A stretch of 64,000 nt of DNA, taken from positions 1 through 64,000 of the forward strand of contig CAZUCA010000005.1 of NCBI GenBank assembly GCA_964619125.1. Reading direction: 5' to 3'. This stretch comes from Owenweeksia sp964619125. Lineage in GTDB: Bacteria > Bacteroidota > Bacteroidia > Flavobacteriales > Schleiferiaceae. The position numbers and the translations under genes are program-made. The notes beneath the pieces are model-generated. The model did no database searches and was not told where the DNA came from. It worked only from the letters and a program-made list of their open reading frames with translations. Shown in pieces: positions 27,438 to 35,969 of this stretch. Each line of letters begins with the position of its first letter. Positions within the stretch are counted from its first letter, which is position 1.

Positions 27438-28358
27438 TTAAAAGTAAATCGGGTAAAACCGCACTCCCCCCTTTTCATTGAACTCAAGGGCGGGCAGCGG
27501 CAGTTTCACACAGTTTAACGTCTTAAACAGGGCACGCCAAAAAGGCTTTTTCACTTTCAGGCGCCGCAGGTCAATATCAGGAGCAAGATAAAACTGTCGC
27601 TGAAACTTATATTGGGGATTATTTTGATAAAGCCCTTCCTGGTAAAAGGAAGTAATCATACCATCGGCACCGTAGCCCACCGCCAGGTTAAGCCAGTCAG
27701 GTATGGGCTGCCAATCAGTAAAACTCTGCAGATTGGCTGACAGCCAATAGGTCTGACCGTTGTAGTCCTTCAGCAGACTCTCACTCCAGTTAGATCCCAG
27801 GAGTTCCGGGTATTCAGCGGCATAGGGACTGGGGTGGTATGAAAACTTCAAGCTTATACGCTGCTCCCGCCAGGCGGCCTCCTGGCCCAGCAGTAGTGCC
27901 GTGCCGGCTGCATTGGCCGCCATATCACCCCAGGAAAACCCCCAGGCCGCTGAATGCCCATCGAGCAGTTCAATCCCACTTAAAAACACCAGGCCAAGAC
28001 TGCCGCCATACAAAGCGGCCTTGGGCTTTTCCACCCCACTCCATTCCAGGAACTCCAGACCAGCATAGCCTACCTGGTAGGCAGTAAAGGCATGCCCCAC
28101 CTTATCAACCTGCAGCCAGTTTTGGCCATCATTATAAAGATGAAAATCACTTTGCGGATAGCCGCTGTACCAGGCCCGGTTCAGCATCAGGTAACTACCA
28201 GCAAGCAAAACCGCCTCTGTACCGATAATACTGTAAAAACGCTGGCTGTCAAAAACCGGCGAAGGTTCAAAAAAAGAAATTGTATCAGAAGGCGGCTGCG
28301 CATACAGCTTAGTGTGGCTGAGCCACAACAAGAGTGCTATGCGCGCCAGCTGCTTCAT
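27438..28358 (-). CDS. DUF2279 family envelope protein
   Basis: This 306-residue protein has a signal peptide (1-20, ending KLYAQ). The core has VDKVGHAFTAYQ, with the conserved VDKxxH, followed by GLVFLSGIELLDGHSAAWGFSWGDMAANAAG. These are features of the DUF2279/YfiM-like family of envelope proteins. Aromatic-rich strands near the C-terminus suggest beta structure. The molecular role of the family is unknown. The start overlaps the mltG stop as ATGA and the end lies one base from the methyltransferase start. Its operon position next to mltG and dapF is consistent with an envelope function, which is inference. Confidence 0.75.
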   Translation of the reverse strand: MKQLARIALLLWLSHTKLYAQPPSDTISFFEPSPVFDSQRFYSIIGTEAVLLAGSYLMLNRAWYSGYPQSDFHLYNDGQNWLQVDKVGHAFTAYQVGYAGLEFLEWSGVEKPKAALYGGSLGLVFLSGIELLDGHSAAWGFSWGDMAANAAGTALLLGQEAAWREQRISLKFSYHPSPYAAEYPELLGSNWSESLLKDYNGQTYWLSANLQSFTDWQPIPDWLNLAVGYGADGMITSFYQEGLYQNNPQYKFQRQFYLAPDIDLRRLKVKKPFWRALFKTLNCVKLPLPALEFNEKGGVRFYPIYF

Positions 28359-29395
28359 CGTACCCCGGCACGGTTGGCCCAGTTGCGGTACTTGCGGGCA
28401 TTAATATTGTGCTGACGGAGATTGGTAGCAAAATTGTGGTAACCGGGGCGCTCAGGATCTGCCGCCATAAATATGTAATTGTGGTCGCTGTGGTTGAGCA
28501 CCGCATCTATGCTGCTCAAAGCTGGAATTTTAATCGGTCCGGGGGGAATGCCGGGGTAGATATAAGTGTTGTAGGGTGAATCATAGCGAATGTGCTTGTT
28601 GTACACCCGCCGTATGGTTTCATGGGGATGATCAAGCTTATAGCCATACACCGAGGTAGGATCCGACTGTAGCAGCATTCCCCGTTTCAGACGGTTCAGA
28701 TAAAGGCCGGCTACCATCGGTTTTTCGTCGGGCTGCACCGTCTCCTTTTCCACAATTGAGGCCAGGGTCACCGCTTCAACCGGACTGAGCTCAAGCGCCG
28801 CGGCTTTATTTAGGCGGGCCTCCGTCCAAAAACGGTCAAATTCCTGGCGCATGCGCTTGAGAAAGGCAGTAGCAGAGGTATTCCACCACACCTCGTAGGT
28901 GTTGGGCAGAAAGTAAGCGGTCACCGTATTCTTGTCCACCCCAAAGGCCGACAGGGCATCACTGCTCTCAAAAAGGGTGAGAAAACTTAGGCTATCAGGC
29001 TCCAACTGATGACCCAGCTTGCCGGCCAGTTCATAAATACCGCTGATATCGTGTAAGGTAATCCGGATCGGATCCTGATCGCCGGCCCGTAGTTTATTCA
29101 CCAGCTTATTGTTGGTCATTTTCCCTTCCAATACATAGCGCCCGGGCTTCACCAGGGAAGGATAGTTTTTTTTCCGGGCCACCCAGTCAAAATTATCCAC
29201 CTTCCTGAGAATGTCTTTCGCCCTGAGGCTGTCCAAAACTTCCTGGTAGCTGGCCCCGCTATAGATATAGAGCACCTTTTGCTCATCCTTCTTCATGGTG
29301 GTATTTACCGCCCAAACCTTCCGGTAATAGTCATAGCCGATATAAAGCCCCAACAGCAGCAACAGGGCCGCAATAATCCTCAGTACCTTCTTCAA
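28355..29395 (-). CDS. mltG: endolytic murein transglycosylase MltG
   Basis: MltG cleaves nascent peptidoglycan glycan strands in the periplasm and so limits their length. The 346-residue protein has one N-terminal transmembrane helix (about 4-22) and a LysM-like segment (SGASYQEVLDSLRAKDIL). The YceG catalytic domain includes YFLPNTYEVWW, the LASIVEKET motif with predicted catalytic E216, GLYLNRLKRGMLLQSDPT and SPYNTYIYPGIPPGPI. Length and motif order are normal. It overlaps both neighbours by ATGA, downstream of the cytochrome/TPR gene and in the same operon as dapF, which makes the diaminopimelate used in peptidoglycan. Confidence 0.95.
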   Translation of the reverse strand: MKKVLRIIAALLLLLGLYIGYDYYRKVWAVNTTMKKDEQKVLYIYSGASYQEVLDSLRAKDILRKVDNFDWVARKKNYPSLVKPGRYVLEGKMTNNKLVNKLRAGDQDPIRITLHDISGIYELAGKLGHQLEPDSLSFLTLFESSDALSAFGVDKNTVTAYFLPNTYEVWWNTSATAFLKRMRQEFDRFWTEARLNKAAALELSPVEAVTLASIVEKETVQPDEKPMVAGLYLNRLKRGMLLQSDPTSVYGYKLDHPHETIRRVYNKHIRYDSPYNTYIYPGIPPGPIKIPALSSIDAVLNHSDHNYIFMAADPERPGYHNFATNLRQHNINARKYRNWANRAGVR

Positions 29396-31374
29396 TTCCT
29401 TTTCTTTAAATATGACAATGCCTGCCGCGCCCGCTCATTTTGCGGATTAATACGCAAGGCCTCTTTCAGCGCCTTAAGCGCTTCCTCATTATTATCCTGC
29501 AACAATAAGGAATTTGCCAGATTAAGCCACGCCAGCTCATAGTCAGGATTGCGGCTGAGGGCCTTCCTGAAATAGCGGTCGGCCCGCTTAAACTCTTTTT
29601 GCTGCAGATAATAAAACCCAAGGTTGTTGAGGGCCTCGGCATGATAGGGCTGCTCCTTTAGTATAGCCCGGTACGCAGTTAGTGCTTCATTGTGGCGTCC
29701 CAACTGCTGTAAGCTATTGGCCAGTTTCAGCCTGAAATCGGGGGCATGGGGCACCAGTTCCACCGCACGCTGGTAAAACAACATGGCTTTACTGCTTTTT
29801 CCCCTTTGCTGGTAGCTTTCCCCAATGCGGTAAGCCGCCCAGCCATCCTCATTATCGTAAGAGACTTTATTCAACTTCTGCAGCACCTCACTCTGCCCGA
29901 TTCGCTCCACCAGGGCCACTACCTCAGCCGGTTGCTGTTTCAGGAAGTAATACTGCAACCACTGGTTAAGATGTCGGGAAGGATCCCCTGCTTTTTGTAA
30001 AAAAAACAGGGCGCTGTCCAGATACCAGTCTTTAGCCTCAAAACGCTCAAATTGCTGCAGGTAAGCCACCGCCTTATTGCGGGGAGCGGGCTTTGGATTG
30101 TTAACCGCCACCAGGCCCAGAAATTCACGTAAACCGCTGGTATCCACTACCCGCCCCGGTATTTTTATTTTGTGGTCATGCACACTGACATGAGGAATAT
30201 CGGTAGAACCGGATGCCGGCATGTGGCAGCTCACGCAATTGAAATTAGCTGCTCTCAATTTGCTCTCCTCTTCGGTGCATTCGTGGGCCGGTGCACCGCG
30301 GTGACAGTTGCCACAGGTGGAATTGAATTTTTCAATTTTGGTCTCTTTTACAGTAATGTGAGGGTTGTGGCAGCTGATGCAATTGAATCCCTCCGCACCC
30401 TGGATAACGCATTCACTTTGGCGAAAGCGATCGATATGTGAGGCCATGATAAACTCATCATCAGCATTGGAATAACGGGGCAGATATACTTCCATTACCT
30501 CGCTCAGTTTCATACCCGGTTTAAAATCCAGAAAAGATTTGCCGGGCTGCAATACCGTATTGCCCTGCAGGTGGCAGCGCTGGCAAACCTCAAACTGCAG
30601 GTCAGCAGGCAGCTTCTTTACATTTACGATGGAATAGTCGGTATCGCGGGCCGTATCCACCAACTGGCCACTACTCACCCGCTTTACATGCAATTCGCCC
30701 GGTCCGTGACAACGTTCGCAGTCAATGGCCATAGGCACTTTAGCATACTTGTTAATAGAGCCCTTTACAAAAGCTTCAGGTATGGAATTATGACAGGAGG
30801 TGCACTCCAACCCAATTTTACGGCTAAAGCGACTGTTGTTTCCCCCCTCAAACCCCGGGGGTAAATCGAGTTGCTGCTTTTGGGCGTACCAGGTAAAGGG
30901 TGCCTGGGTGAGATATCCGTTTTGTTCGATAATATGGGAATTGGTATGCTGACCGCTTCCAACCACATAATCAATGGCCTGGATGAACTGATAGAGGGTA
31001 TCGCCGGAGTCGTGCAGGCGGAATTCCTGCAGATATAGGGAATCGCCCTCCCAGTAAGGATGGTAAGTGAGTTTGAGATTGGGATCATGCAAAAGGCTGT
31101 TACTACCAATACTGGCAATGCTCTTATGGGTATCGGCCACTCCAAATGAAGAGCCCATACCGGTATGAATGAAGGTTTGGTAGATTTCGGCATGACACTG
31201 CCGGCAGGCGTCAATGCCAAGGTAAGCAACAGTATCATTGTGATTTAGATAGCGTGGACCTTCTTCGCCGGCGGGTTCAAGGGCAGTGCTGGTATCGCTG
31301 TTGCAGTGCGACAGTGTCATCACCAAAACCGTAATCAGGCTCAACACCAGAACTGTAGGTACTTTCCACTTCAT
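29392..31374 (-). CDS. heptaheme c-type cytochrome with C-terminal TPR repeats, lipoprotein
   Basis: This 660-residue protein is predicted to be exported and lipid-anchored (signal peptide ending LSHC, cysteine near 24). Seven CxxCH haem-binding motifs are present in order: CRQCH, CTSCH, CERCH, CQRCH, CISCH, CGNCH and CVSCH, all in the first 390 residues, as in cytochrome c554-like domains. The last 200 residues are TPR repeats (for example AEALNNLGFYYLQQKEFKRADRY). Electron-transfer partners are not encoded nearby. It is translationally coupled to the GNAT gene (TAATG) and to mltG (ATGA), an unusual setting for a multihaem cytochrome. The TPR domain suggests docking to other proteins; that is inference. 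Confidence 0.9.
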   Translation of the reverse strand: MKWKVPTVLVLSLITVLVMTLSHCNSDTSTALEPAGEEGPRYLNHNDTVAYLGIDACRQCHAEIYQTFIHTGMGSSFGVADTHKSIASIGSNSLLHDPNLKLTYHPYWEGDSLYLQEFRLHDSGDTLYQFIQAIDYVVGSGQHTNSHIIEQNGYLTQAPFTWYAQKQQLDLPPGFEGGNNSRFSRKIGLECTSCHNSIPEAFVKGSINKYAKVPMAIDCERCHGPGELHVKRVSSGQLVDTARDTDYSIVNVKKLPADLQFEVCQRCHLQGNTVLQPGKSFLDFKPGMKLSEVMEVYLPRYSNADDEFIMASHIDRFRQSECVIQGAEGFNCISCHNPHITVKETKIEKFNSTCGNCHRGAPAHECTEEESKLRAANFNCVSCHMPASGSTDIPHVSVHDHKIKIPGRVVDTSGLREFLGLVAVNNPKPAPRNKAVAYLQQFERFEAKDWYLDSALFFLQKAGDPSRHLNQWLQYYFLKQQPAEVVALVERIGQSEVLQKLNKVSYDNEDGWAAYRIGESYQQRGKSSKAMLFYQRAVELVPHAPDFRLKLANSLQQLGRHNEALTAYRAILKEQPYHAEALNNLGFYYLQQKEFKRADRYFRKALSRNPDYELAWLNLANSLLLQDNNEEALKALKEALRINPQNERARQALSYLKKRN

Positions 31375-31901
31375 TAATCTTGGCGCAATAGCTGTAAAAA
31401 GTACTCATCTTTATAGCGCGAACCACTGCGAATCCAGGCTTTTTTGTGGCCGGTAATCTCAAAGCCACATTTTTGAAAGAGACGGATGCTGGGTTGATTC
31501 TCCTCAAGGATGTTGCAATAAAGCTGCCTGAGATTGAGGTATTCAAAGCAGTAGTTTATCAGCACTTGCAGGCTCTCGGAGGCAAAGCCGTTGTTACGCT
31601 TCTTTTCATCGCCAATCAGAATGCCAATACCGGCGCGCTGGTGAAAAGGGTCGAAATCAAAAATATCGACGGTGCCGATGGTTTGCCCATCCTTGGTGTC
31701 AATCATAAATCGCTGCTGCCCGGCCTCGTAAATACTCTGTTGGGCATTATCGATATAGCGCTCCATCAGGTTGCGGCTGTAGGGGGCGAGGGTACCGCTC
31801 AGTTCCCAGTAAGGGCTATGGTTTTCCCACTTCAGCAGCAAGTCAAGGTCAGCTGGTTCTACTGCCCTAAGTGCTATGGTTTTCCCTTTGAGCCAAGTCA
31901 T
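31374..31901 (-). CDS. GNAT family N-acetyltransferase (RimJ/RimL-like)
   Basis: This 175-residue acetyl-CoA-dependent transferase has the RimJ/RimL-type layout. It starts with GKTIALRAVEPADLDLLLKWEN and has the central strand IGTVDIFDFDPFHQRAGIGILIGDEKKRNNGFASESL containing the acetyl-CoA loop. It ends with LRQLYCNILEENQPSIRLFQKCGFE. The substrate may be a protein N-terminus, a polyamine or an antibiotic-like amine; the sequence does not say. Its ATG overlaps the dapF stop and its stop overlaps the cytochrome start, so it is embedded in the operon. Confidence 0.88.
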   Translation of the reverse strand: MTWLKGKTIALRAVEPADLDLLLKWENHSPYWELSGTLAPYSRNLMERYIDNAQQSIYEAGQQRFMIDTKDGQTIGTVDIFDFDPFHQRAGIGILIGDEKKRNNGFASESLQVLINYCFEYLNLRQLYCNILEENQPSIRLFQKCGFEITGHKKAWIRSGSRYKDEYFLQLLRQD

Positions 31902-32677
31902 AATTCAATCATACCTTCAAATACCCTCCCGGCCGGACCACTGAGCCAGATATTCTGATAGCCGTGGTCAGCTGCTTCAAAGCTAACACTTAAATTGCCA
32001 CCGGCTGTCTTTACCGCCACCGGGCTATCCCCCACCCTTCTGCTGTAATGGGCGGCCAGGGCCGCTGCCGTTACACCGGTGCCGCAGCTATAGGTTTCAT
32101 CTTCCACCCCGCGCTCAAAAGTGCGCATCTCCAGGCCATCATCTAAGGCTTTCACAAAATTCACATTAACGCCTTCGCGGCGGTAGCTTTCACTGTTGCG
32201 GATGCTGCGCGCCTGATCTACAAATTCGGCACCGGGCATGCTGGCTTTAAAGGCCACGTGATGCGGCGAACCGGTATCGAGAAAAAAGCTGCTGTCATCG
32301 CGCTGCTGTAGCTGCCCCACCGGAATCATTTCCAAACTGACCGTGTCGCCCTTAATACGGGCACGGTGATCGCCATCAATTGCCTTAAAGAGATACTCGC
32401 TTTTATGGATCCCCAGGTCATGGGCAAAGCGCACAATACAACGCCCGCCATTGCCACACATACTGCTCTGACGGCCATCGCTGTTGAAGTACACCATCTC
32501 AAAATCATAGCCAGGGAGCTCATTCAGGATAATCAGGCCATCGGCACCAATGCCAAAGCGACGGTCACAGAGTTTTTCGATTTGTGCCTGGGTCAAAAAA
32601 TCAAGCTTGCTGATGCGTCCATCAAGCATTATAAAATCGTTTCCCGTACCTTGGTATTTGTAAAATGACAGCCCCAT
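31898..32677 (-). CDS. dapF: diaminopimelate epimerase
   Basis: DapF converts LL- to meso-diaminopimelate, the last step before lysine and the cross-linking residue of peptidoglycan. The 259-residue protein has the family start SFYKYQGTGNDF. Both catalytic cysteines are present: C74 in MCGNGGRC and C198 in SCGTGVTAAALA. Length is typical. It is the first gene of the six-gene minus-strand operon and is divergent from htrA, sharing a 121-base intergenic region that contains a direct repeat and a palindrome (32687-32721). Confidence 0.96.
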   Translation of the reverse strand: MGLSFYKYQGTGNDFIMLDGRISKLDFLTQAQIEKLCDRRFGIGADGLIILNELPGYDFEMVYFNSDGRQSSMCGNGGRCIVRFAHDLGIHKSEYLFKAIDGDHRARIKGDTVSLEMIPVGQLQQRDDSSFFLDTGSPHHVAFKASMPGAEFVDQARSIRNSESYRREGVNVNFVKALDDGLEMRTFERGVEDETYSCGTGVTAAALAAHYSRRVGDSPVAVKTAGGNLSVSFEAADHGYQNIWLSGPAGRVFEGMIEL

Positions 32678-32686
32678 AAAAGCTTC

Positions 32687-32721
32687 GTTAAAATCCTGTT
32701 AAAACCAGTGTCAGCCTGACA
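32687..32721. promoter_or_regulatory. candidate regulator sites between dapF and htrA
   Basis: Two direct copies of GTTAAAA (from 32687 and 32698) are spaced 11 bases apart, one helical turn. They are followed by the palindrome TGTCAG-C-CTGACA (32709-32721). Tandem repeats with this period are typical of OmpR/CpxR-family regulators, and degP/htrA is a known CpxR target in enterobacteria. Assignment here is inference. Confidence 0.4.
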
Positions 32722-32798
32722 ATAAGCTCAGTGATGGAATAGTTATTGAAAAGGTGATTTCACCATTTGAAGTTGCAAATTAAAAGCTTTCGTTACTA

Positions 32799-34238
32799 AT
32801 GAAAAACATAATTAAAATTGTCTTGGTCTCAGCCCTGGGTGGCGCCATCACTCTCGGCTCTTACAAAGCATTTTTCGAAGAAGAGCAAACCGCCATTTTT
32901 GAAAGCTCCCCCACTCCTATCGTCCGTACAGCCGGATTTTCGGAAGAAGTGCAGGCCGGCTTTGTGGAAGCGGCCGAAAACTCGGTCAATTCAGTGGTGC
33001 ACGTAAAAACAGCGGTAGAGAGCCGTCAACCCTATGCCAATAGTCCGCTTGACTTTTTCTTTGGCCAGCCGCGTGGCTATACTCCCCGCATGCAAATGGG
33101 AACCGGCTCCGGCGTGATTGTATCGGCCGATGGCTATATCGTTACCAATAACCACGTGATTGCCAATGCCCGCCAAATTCAGGTTACCCTAAACAACGGT
33201 GAGGAATATACGGCCGAGGTGGTAGGCGCTGACCCTACCACCGATATCGCCCTGGTGAAGGTAGACGCCGAGGATCTCCCTTATATGGTGTTTAGCAATT
33301 CCGACGAGGTAAGACTGGGTGAATGGGTACTGGCCGTGGGCAACCCCTTCAACCTCACCTCCACGGTTACCGCCGGTATTGTAAGCGCCAAAAGCCGCAG
33401 CATCGGTATCATCAACGAGCGTTCGGCCATCGAATCCTTTATTCAAACTGATGCCGCGGTAAACCCCGGTAACAGTGGTGGTGCCCTGGTGAATACAGAG
33501 GGGCAGCTCATCGGTATCAACAGCGCCATTTCCACCCATACCGGCTCCTATGAAGGTTATTCCTTCGCGGTGCCCAGCAATATTGTGAAAAAGGTGGTTG
33601 AGGATATCCTCGAATACGGTACAGTGCAACGGGCATTTATCGGAATTAATATTGCCGATGTTACACCGGTATTAGCCGAACAGGCCGAACTCAACATCAA
33701 CAACGGCGTATATGTAGGCGGTCTCACCCCCAACGGTGCTGCCGCCGATGCCGGTATTAAGGAAGGTGATGTAATTGTGGCGGTAGACGAGCGCCGGGTA
33801 AACAAGAGCAGTGAACTACAGGAACTGATTGGCCGCAAGCGCCCCGGTGACAAAGTGATCCTGACCGTACATCGCGACGGCAGTCAGCGCAATATTGAGG
33901 TAAAATTGAGGAATCTGGATGGCACTACCGAGGTAGTACGGCGCGCCAGCGGCAATACTTTTGTGCAGCGGCTCGACGCCGGCTTTGAGCCCCTTGATGA
34001 ACGCTCAAAAAAGAAACTCAACATCGACTATGGTGTGGAAGTTACAGAGCCCGGCAACGGCCTGCTGGCAGAGCAGGGCATTCCGCAGGGATTTGTAATT
34101 ACCAAAATTGCCCGCCGCCCTATTCGTGATGTAAACGATATTGAAGAGGCGGTACGGGAAATGCGCCAGGGCGACCCGGTAGTTATTGAAGGTTTTATGC
34201 CCAGTGGCCGCTATAAATATTTTGCCTTTGGCTTTTAA
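32799..34238 (+). CDS. htrA: periplasmic serine protease DegP/HtrA
   Basis: This 479-residue envelope protease/chaperone degrades misfolded periplasmic and outer-membrane proteins. It has an N-terminal signal anchor (about 3-22), a trypsin-like domain with the triad H119 (TNNHVI), D149 (TDIALVK) and S226 (GNSGGAL), then two PDZ domains (about 285-375, and 395 to the end; the first has GGLTPNGAAADAGIKEGDVIV). This matches DegP/DegQ layout. The upstream region has a direct repeat and palindrome that may place it under envelope-stress control. A strong terminator follows. Confidence 0.95.
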   Translation: MKNIIKIVLVSALGGAITLGSYKAFFEEEQTAIFESSPTPIVRTAGFSEEVQAGFVEAAENSVNSVVHVKTAVESRQPYANSPLDFFFGQPRGYTPRMQMGTGSGVIVSADGYIVTNNHVIANARQIQVTLNNGEEYTAEVVGADPTTDIALVKVDAEDLPYMVFSNSDEVRLGEWVLAVGNPFNLTSTVTAGIVSAKSRSIGIINERSAIESFIQTDAAVNPGNSGGALVNTEGQLIGINSAISTHTGSYEGYSFAVPSNIVKKVVEDILEYGTVQRAFIGINIADVTPVLAEQAELNINNGVYVGGLTPNGAAADAGIKEGDVIVAVDERRVNKSSELQELIGRKRPGDKVILTVHRDGSQRNIEVKLRNLDGTTEVVRRASGNTFVQRLDAGFEPLDERSKKKLNIDYGVEVTEPGNGLLAEQGIPQGFVITKIARRPIRDVNDIEEAVREMRQGDPVVIEGFMPSGRYKYFAFGF

Positions 34239-34273
34239 GCCCGGCATATATCATCCCAAAAGACTAATAAATC

Positions 34274-34306
34274 AAAAGCCTCTCCTTGAGGCTTTTACTT
34301 TTTCTT
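34274..34306 (+). terminator. intrinsic terminator after htrA
   Basis: AAAAGCCTC (34274-34282) pairs perfectly with GAGGCTTTT (34288-34296) around TCCTT, followed by ACTTTTTCTT. Confidence 0.88.
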
Positions 34307-34313
34307 ACTGCCG

Positions 34314-34344
34314 TTGTTTACCCCCTTTAAAAGAGATACATTTG
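34314..34344 (+). promoter_or_regulatory. promoter of the GAPDH gene
   Basis: TTG (34314-34316) and TACATTTG (34337-34344), 20 bases apart, match the -33 and -7 elements. The ATG at 34381 follows 37 bases later. Confidence 0.6.
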
Positions 34345-34380
34345 CGGCAGTTTTCAAAAAAACCATAAGGCACACTAAAA

Positions 34381-35835
34381 ATGGCTGAAACTTTAGACTA
34401 TCAGAGCTTGGTAGCTGACCGCATTGCGCAGGAAAAAGCGGCTGCCGATTTCTTGAAAAAAATCAGTGAACTCTATCTGGACAAAGGAATTGAAATGGTG
34501 CTCTTCCGCAACCAGCTTATTGACCAGCGAGTGAGCGAAATCCTCAACCTGCACGAATACGCACGCAAGTTTGTAGGACAAAACATTACCATCAACGATA
34601 CCCTCGCCCTGCTTAGCGAACTGGTGGAGATGGAACTGGCTCCGGCCCGTATGGATATCGGACGCCTGGCCAGCGAATGGCTCAACGAAAAAGGCAACTA
34701 TGCCAGCGAAAGAGCATTTCTGGAAGACAAACTGGCCGATTTTATCGGTGCAGACAATATGCAACGTACCACCCCCAAAGACGTAGTTTTATACGGTTTT
34801 GGACGTATTGGCCGCCTGGTGGCCCGTGAGCTGATGGCTCAGGAAGGTAAAGGCGAGCAGCTGCGCTTGCGCGCCATTGTTACCCGTGGTGAAAATGCGC
34901 TTAGCCTGGAGAAGCGCGCTGCCCTCCTGCGCGAGGATTCAGTACACGGACCATTCCCCGGCACCGTGGAGGCTGACATCGACAATAATGCCCTGATCAT
35001 TAATGGCCGTACAATTCAGGTTATCGGTGCCAATGCACCCGAAGATATCGACTACACGGCTTATGACATCAATAATGCCCTGATCATTGACAACACCGGT
35101 GCCTTCCGCGATGAAGAAGCCCTGGCCCGCCACCTGAGTGCAAAGGGCGCAGAAAAAGTACTGCTTACTGCCCCCGGCAAAGGTGTTCCCAACATTGTGC
35201 ACGGTGTGAATCAAAAGGATTTTGACCCTGCTAAGGTGGATATCTTCTCTGCGGCCTCATGTACCACCAATGCCATTACCCCGGTGCTGAAAGTAATTGA
35301 CGATACCCTGGGTGTGGTGAAAGGACACATCGAAACTGTGCATGCCTACACCAATGACCAGAACCTGGTGGACAATATGCACAAAAAATACCGCCGTGGA
35401 CGTGCGGCTGCCCTTAACATGGTGATCACCGAAACCGGTGCCGGAAAAGCGGTAGCCAAGGCACTGCCCCAACTGGAAGGCAAGCTGACTTCTAATGCCA
35501 TCCGCGTACCTGTGCCCAATGGATCATTGGCACTGCTTAAACTGGACGTAAATAAGGAAACCAGCAAGGAGGATGTGAACGAGATTATGCGCAAGGCTGC
35601 CCTTACCGGTGACCTGGTGGAGCAGATTCGCTACTCGATGAGCAACGAACTGGTATCATCTGACATCGTTGGCAACTCATGCCCATCAGTATACGACAGC
35701 CACGCCACCATCGTTTCTCCTGATGGTAAAAGCCTGGTACTTTACGTTTGGTATGACAACGAATATGGCTATACCCGTCAGGTTATCCGCCTGAGCAAGT
35801 ACATAGCCCAGGTAAGACGCAAGCGCTACTACTAG
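34381..35835 (+). CDS. gap: glyceraldehyde-3-phosphate dehydrogenase, long form
   Basis: This enzyme interconverts glyceraldehyde 3-phosphate and 1,3-bisphosphoglycerate using a nicotinamide cofactor. The core has the Rossmann motif VVLYGFGRIGRLVAREL, the catalytic C294 in AASCTTNA, HAYTNDQNLVDN, RRGRAAALNM and the WYDNEYGYTRQV end. At 484 residues it is about 145 longer than classical GAPDH (about 335, catalytic Cys near 150). The surplus is an N-terminal helical extension (1 to about 135) ending before TPKDVVLYG. Long forms of this kind occur in some proteobacteria and Bacteroidota. The function of the extension is not known to me. It is a single-gene unit. Confidence 0.93.
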   Translation: MAETLDYQSLVADRIAQEKAAADFLKKISELYLDKGIEMVLFRNQLIDQRVSEILNLHEYARKFVGQNITINDTLALLSELVEMELAPARMDIGRLASEWLNEKGNYASERAFLEDKLADFIGADNMQRTTPKDVVLYGFGRIGRLVARELMAQEGKGEQLRLRAIVTRGENALSLEKRAALLREDSVHGPFPGTVEADIDNNALIINGRTIQVIGANAPEDIDYTAYDINNALIIDNTGAFRDEEALARHLSAKGAEKVLLTAPGKGVPNIVHGVNQKDFDPAKVDIFSAASCTTNAITPVLKVIDDTLGVVKGHIETVHAYTNDQNLVDNMHKKYRRGRAAALNMVITETGAGKAVAKALPQLEGKLTSNAIRVPVPNGSLALLKLDVNKETSKEDVNEIMRKAALTGDLVEQIRYSMSNELVSSDIVGNSCPSVYDSHATIVSPDGKSLVLYVWYDNEYGYTRQVIRLSKYIAQVRRKRYY

Positions 35836-35858
35836 TAGGTTAAAGCTTTTAAAATGAT

Positions 35859-35893
35859 AAAACTCCAGTCACTTGACTGGAGTTTTTTTTTTT
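35859..35893 (+). terminator. intrinsic terminator after the GAPDH gene
   Basis: AAAACTCCAGTC (35859-35870) pairs with GACTGGAGTTTT (35875-35886) around ACTT, leading into a long T tract. Confidence 0.92.
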
Positions 35894-35910
35894 GTCCTGT
35901 TTCCCTCCTC

Positions 35911-35943
35911 CCAAAAAAAACGCCCCACCAAAGGTGGAGCGTT
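35911..35943 (-). terminator. intrinsic terminator of the 1983-residue protein gene
   Basis: Read on the minus strand, AACGCTCCACC (35943-35933) pairs with GGTGGGGCGTT (35929-35919) with one wobble, around TTT. A T8 tract follows. It faces the plus-strand GAPDH terminator. Confidence 0.85.
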
Positions 35944-35969
35944 CTACTATATCCCTGGGGGATCTGATC

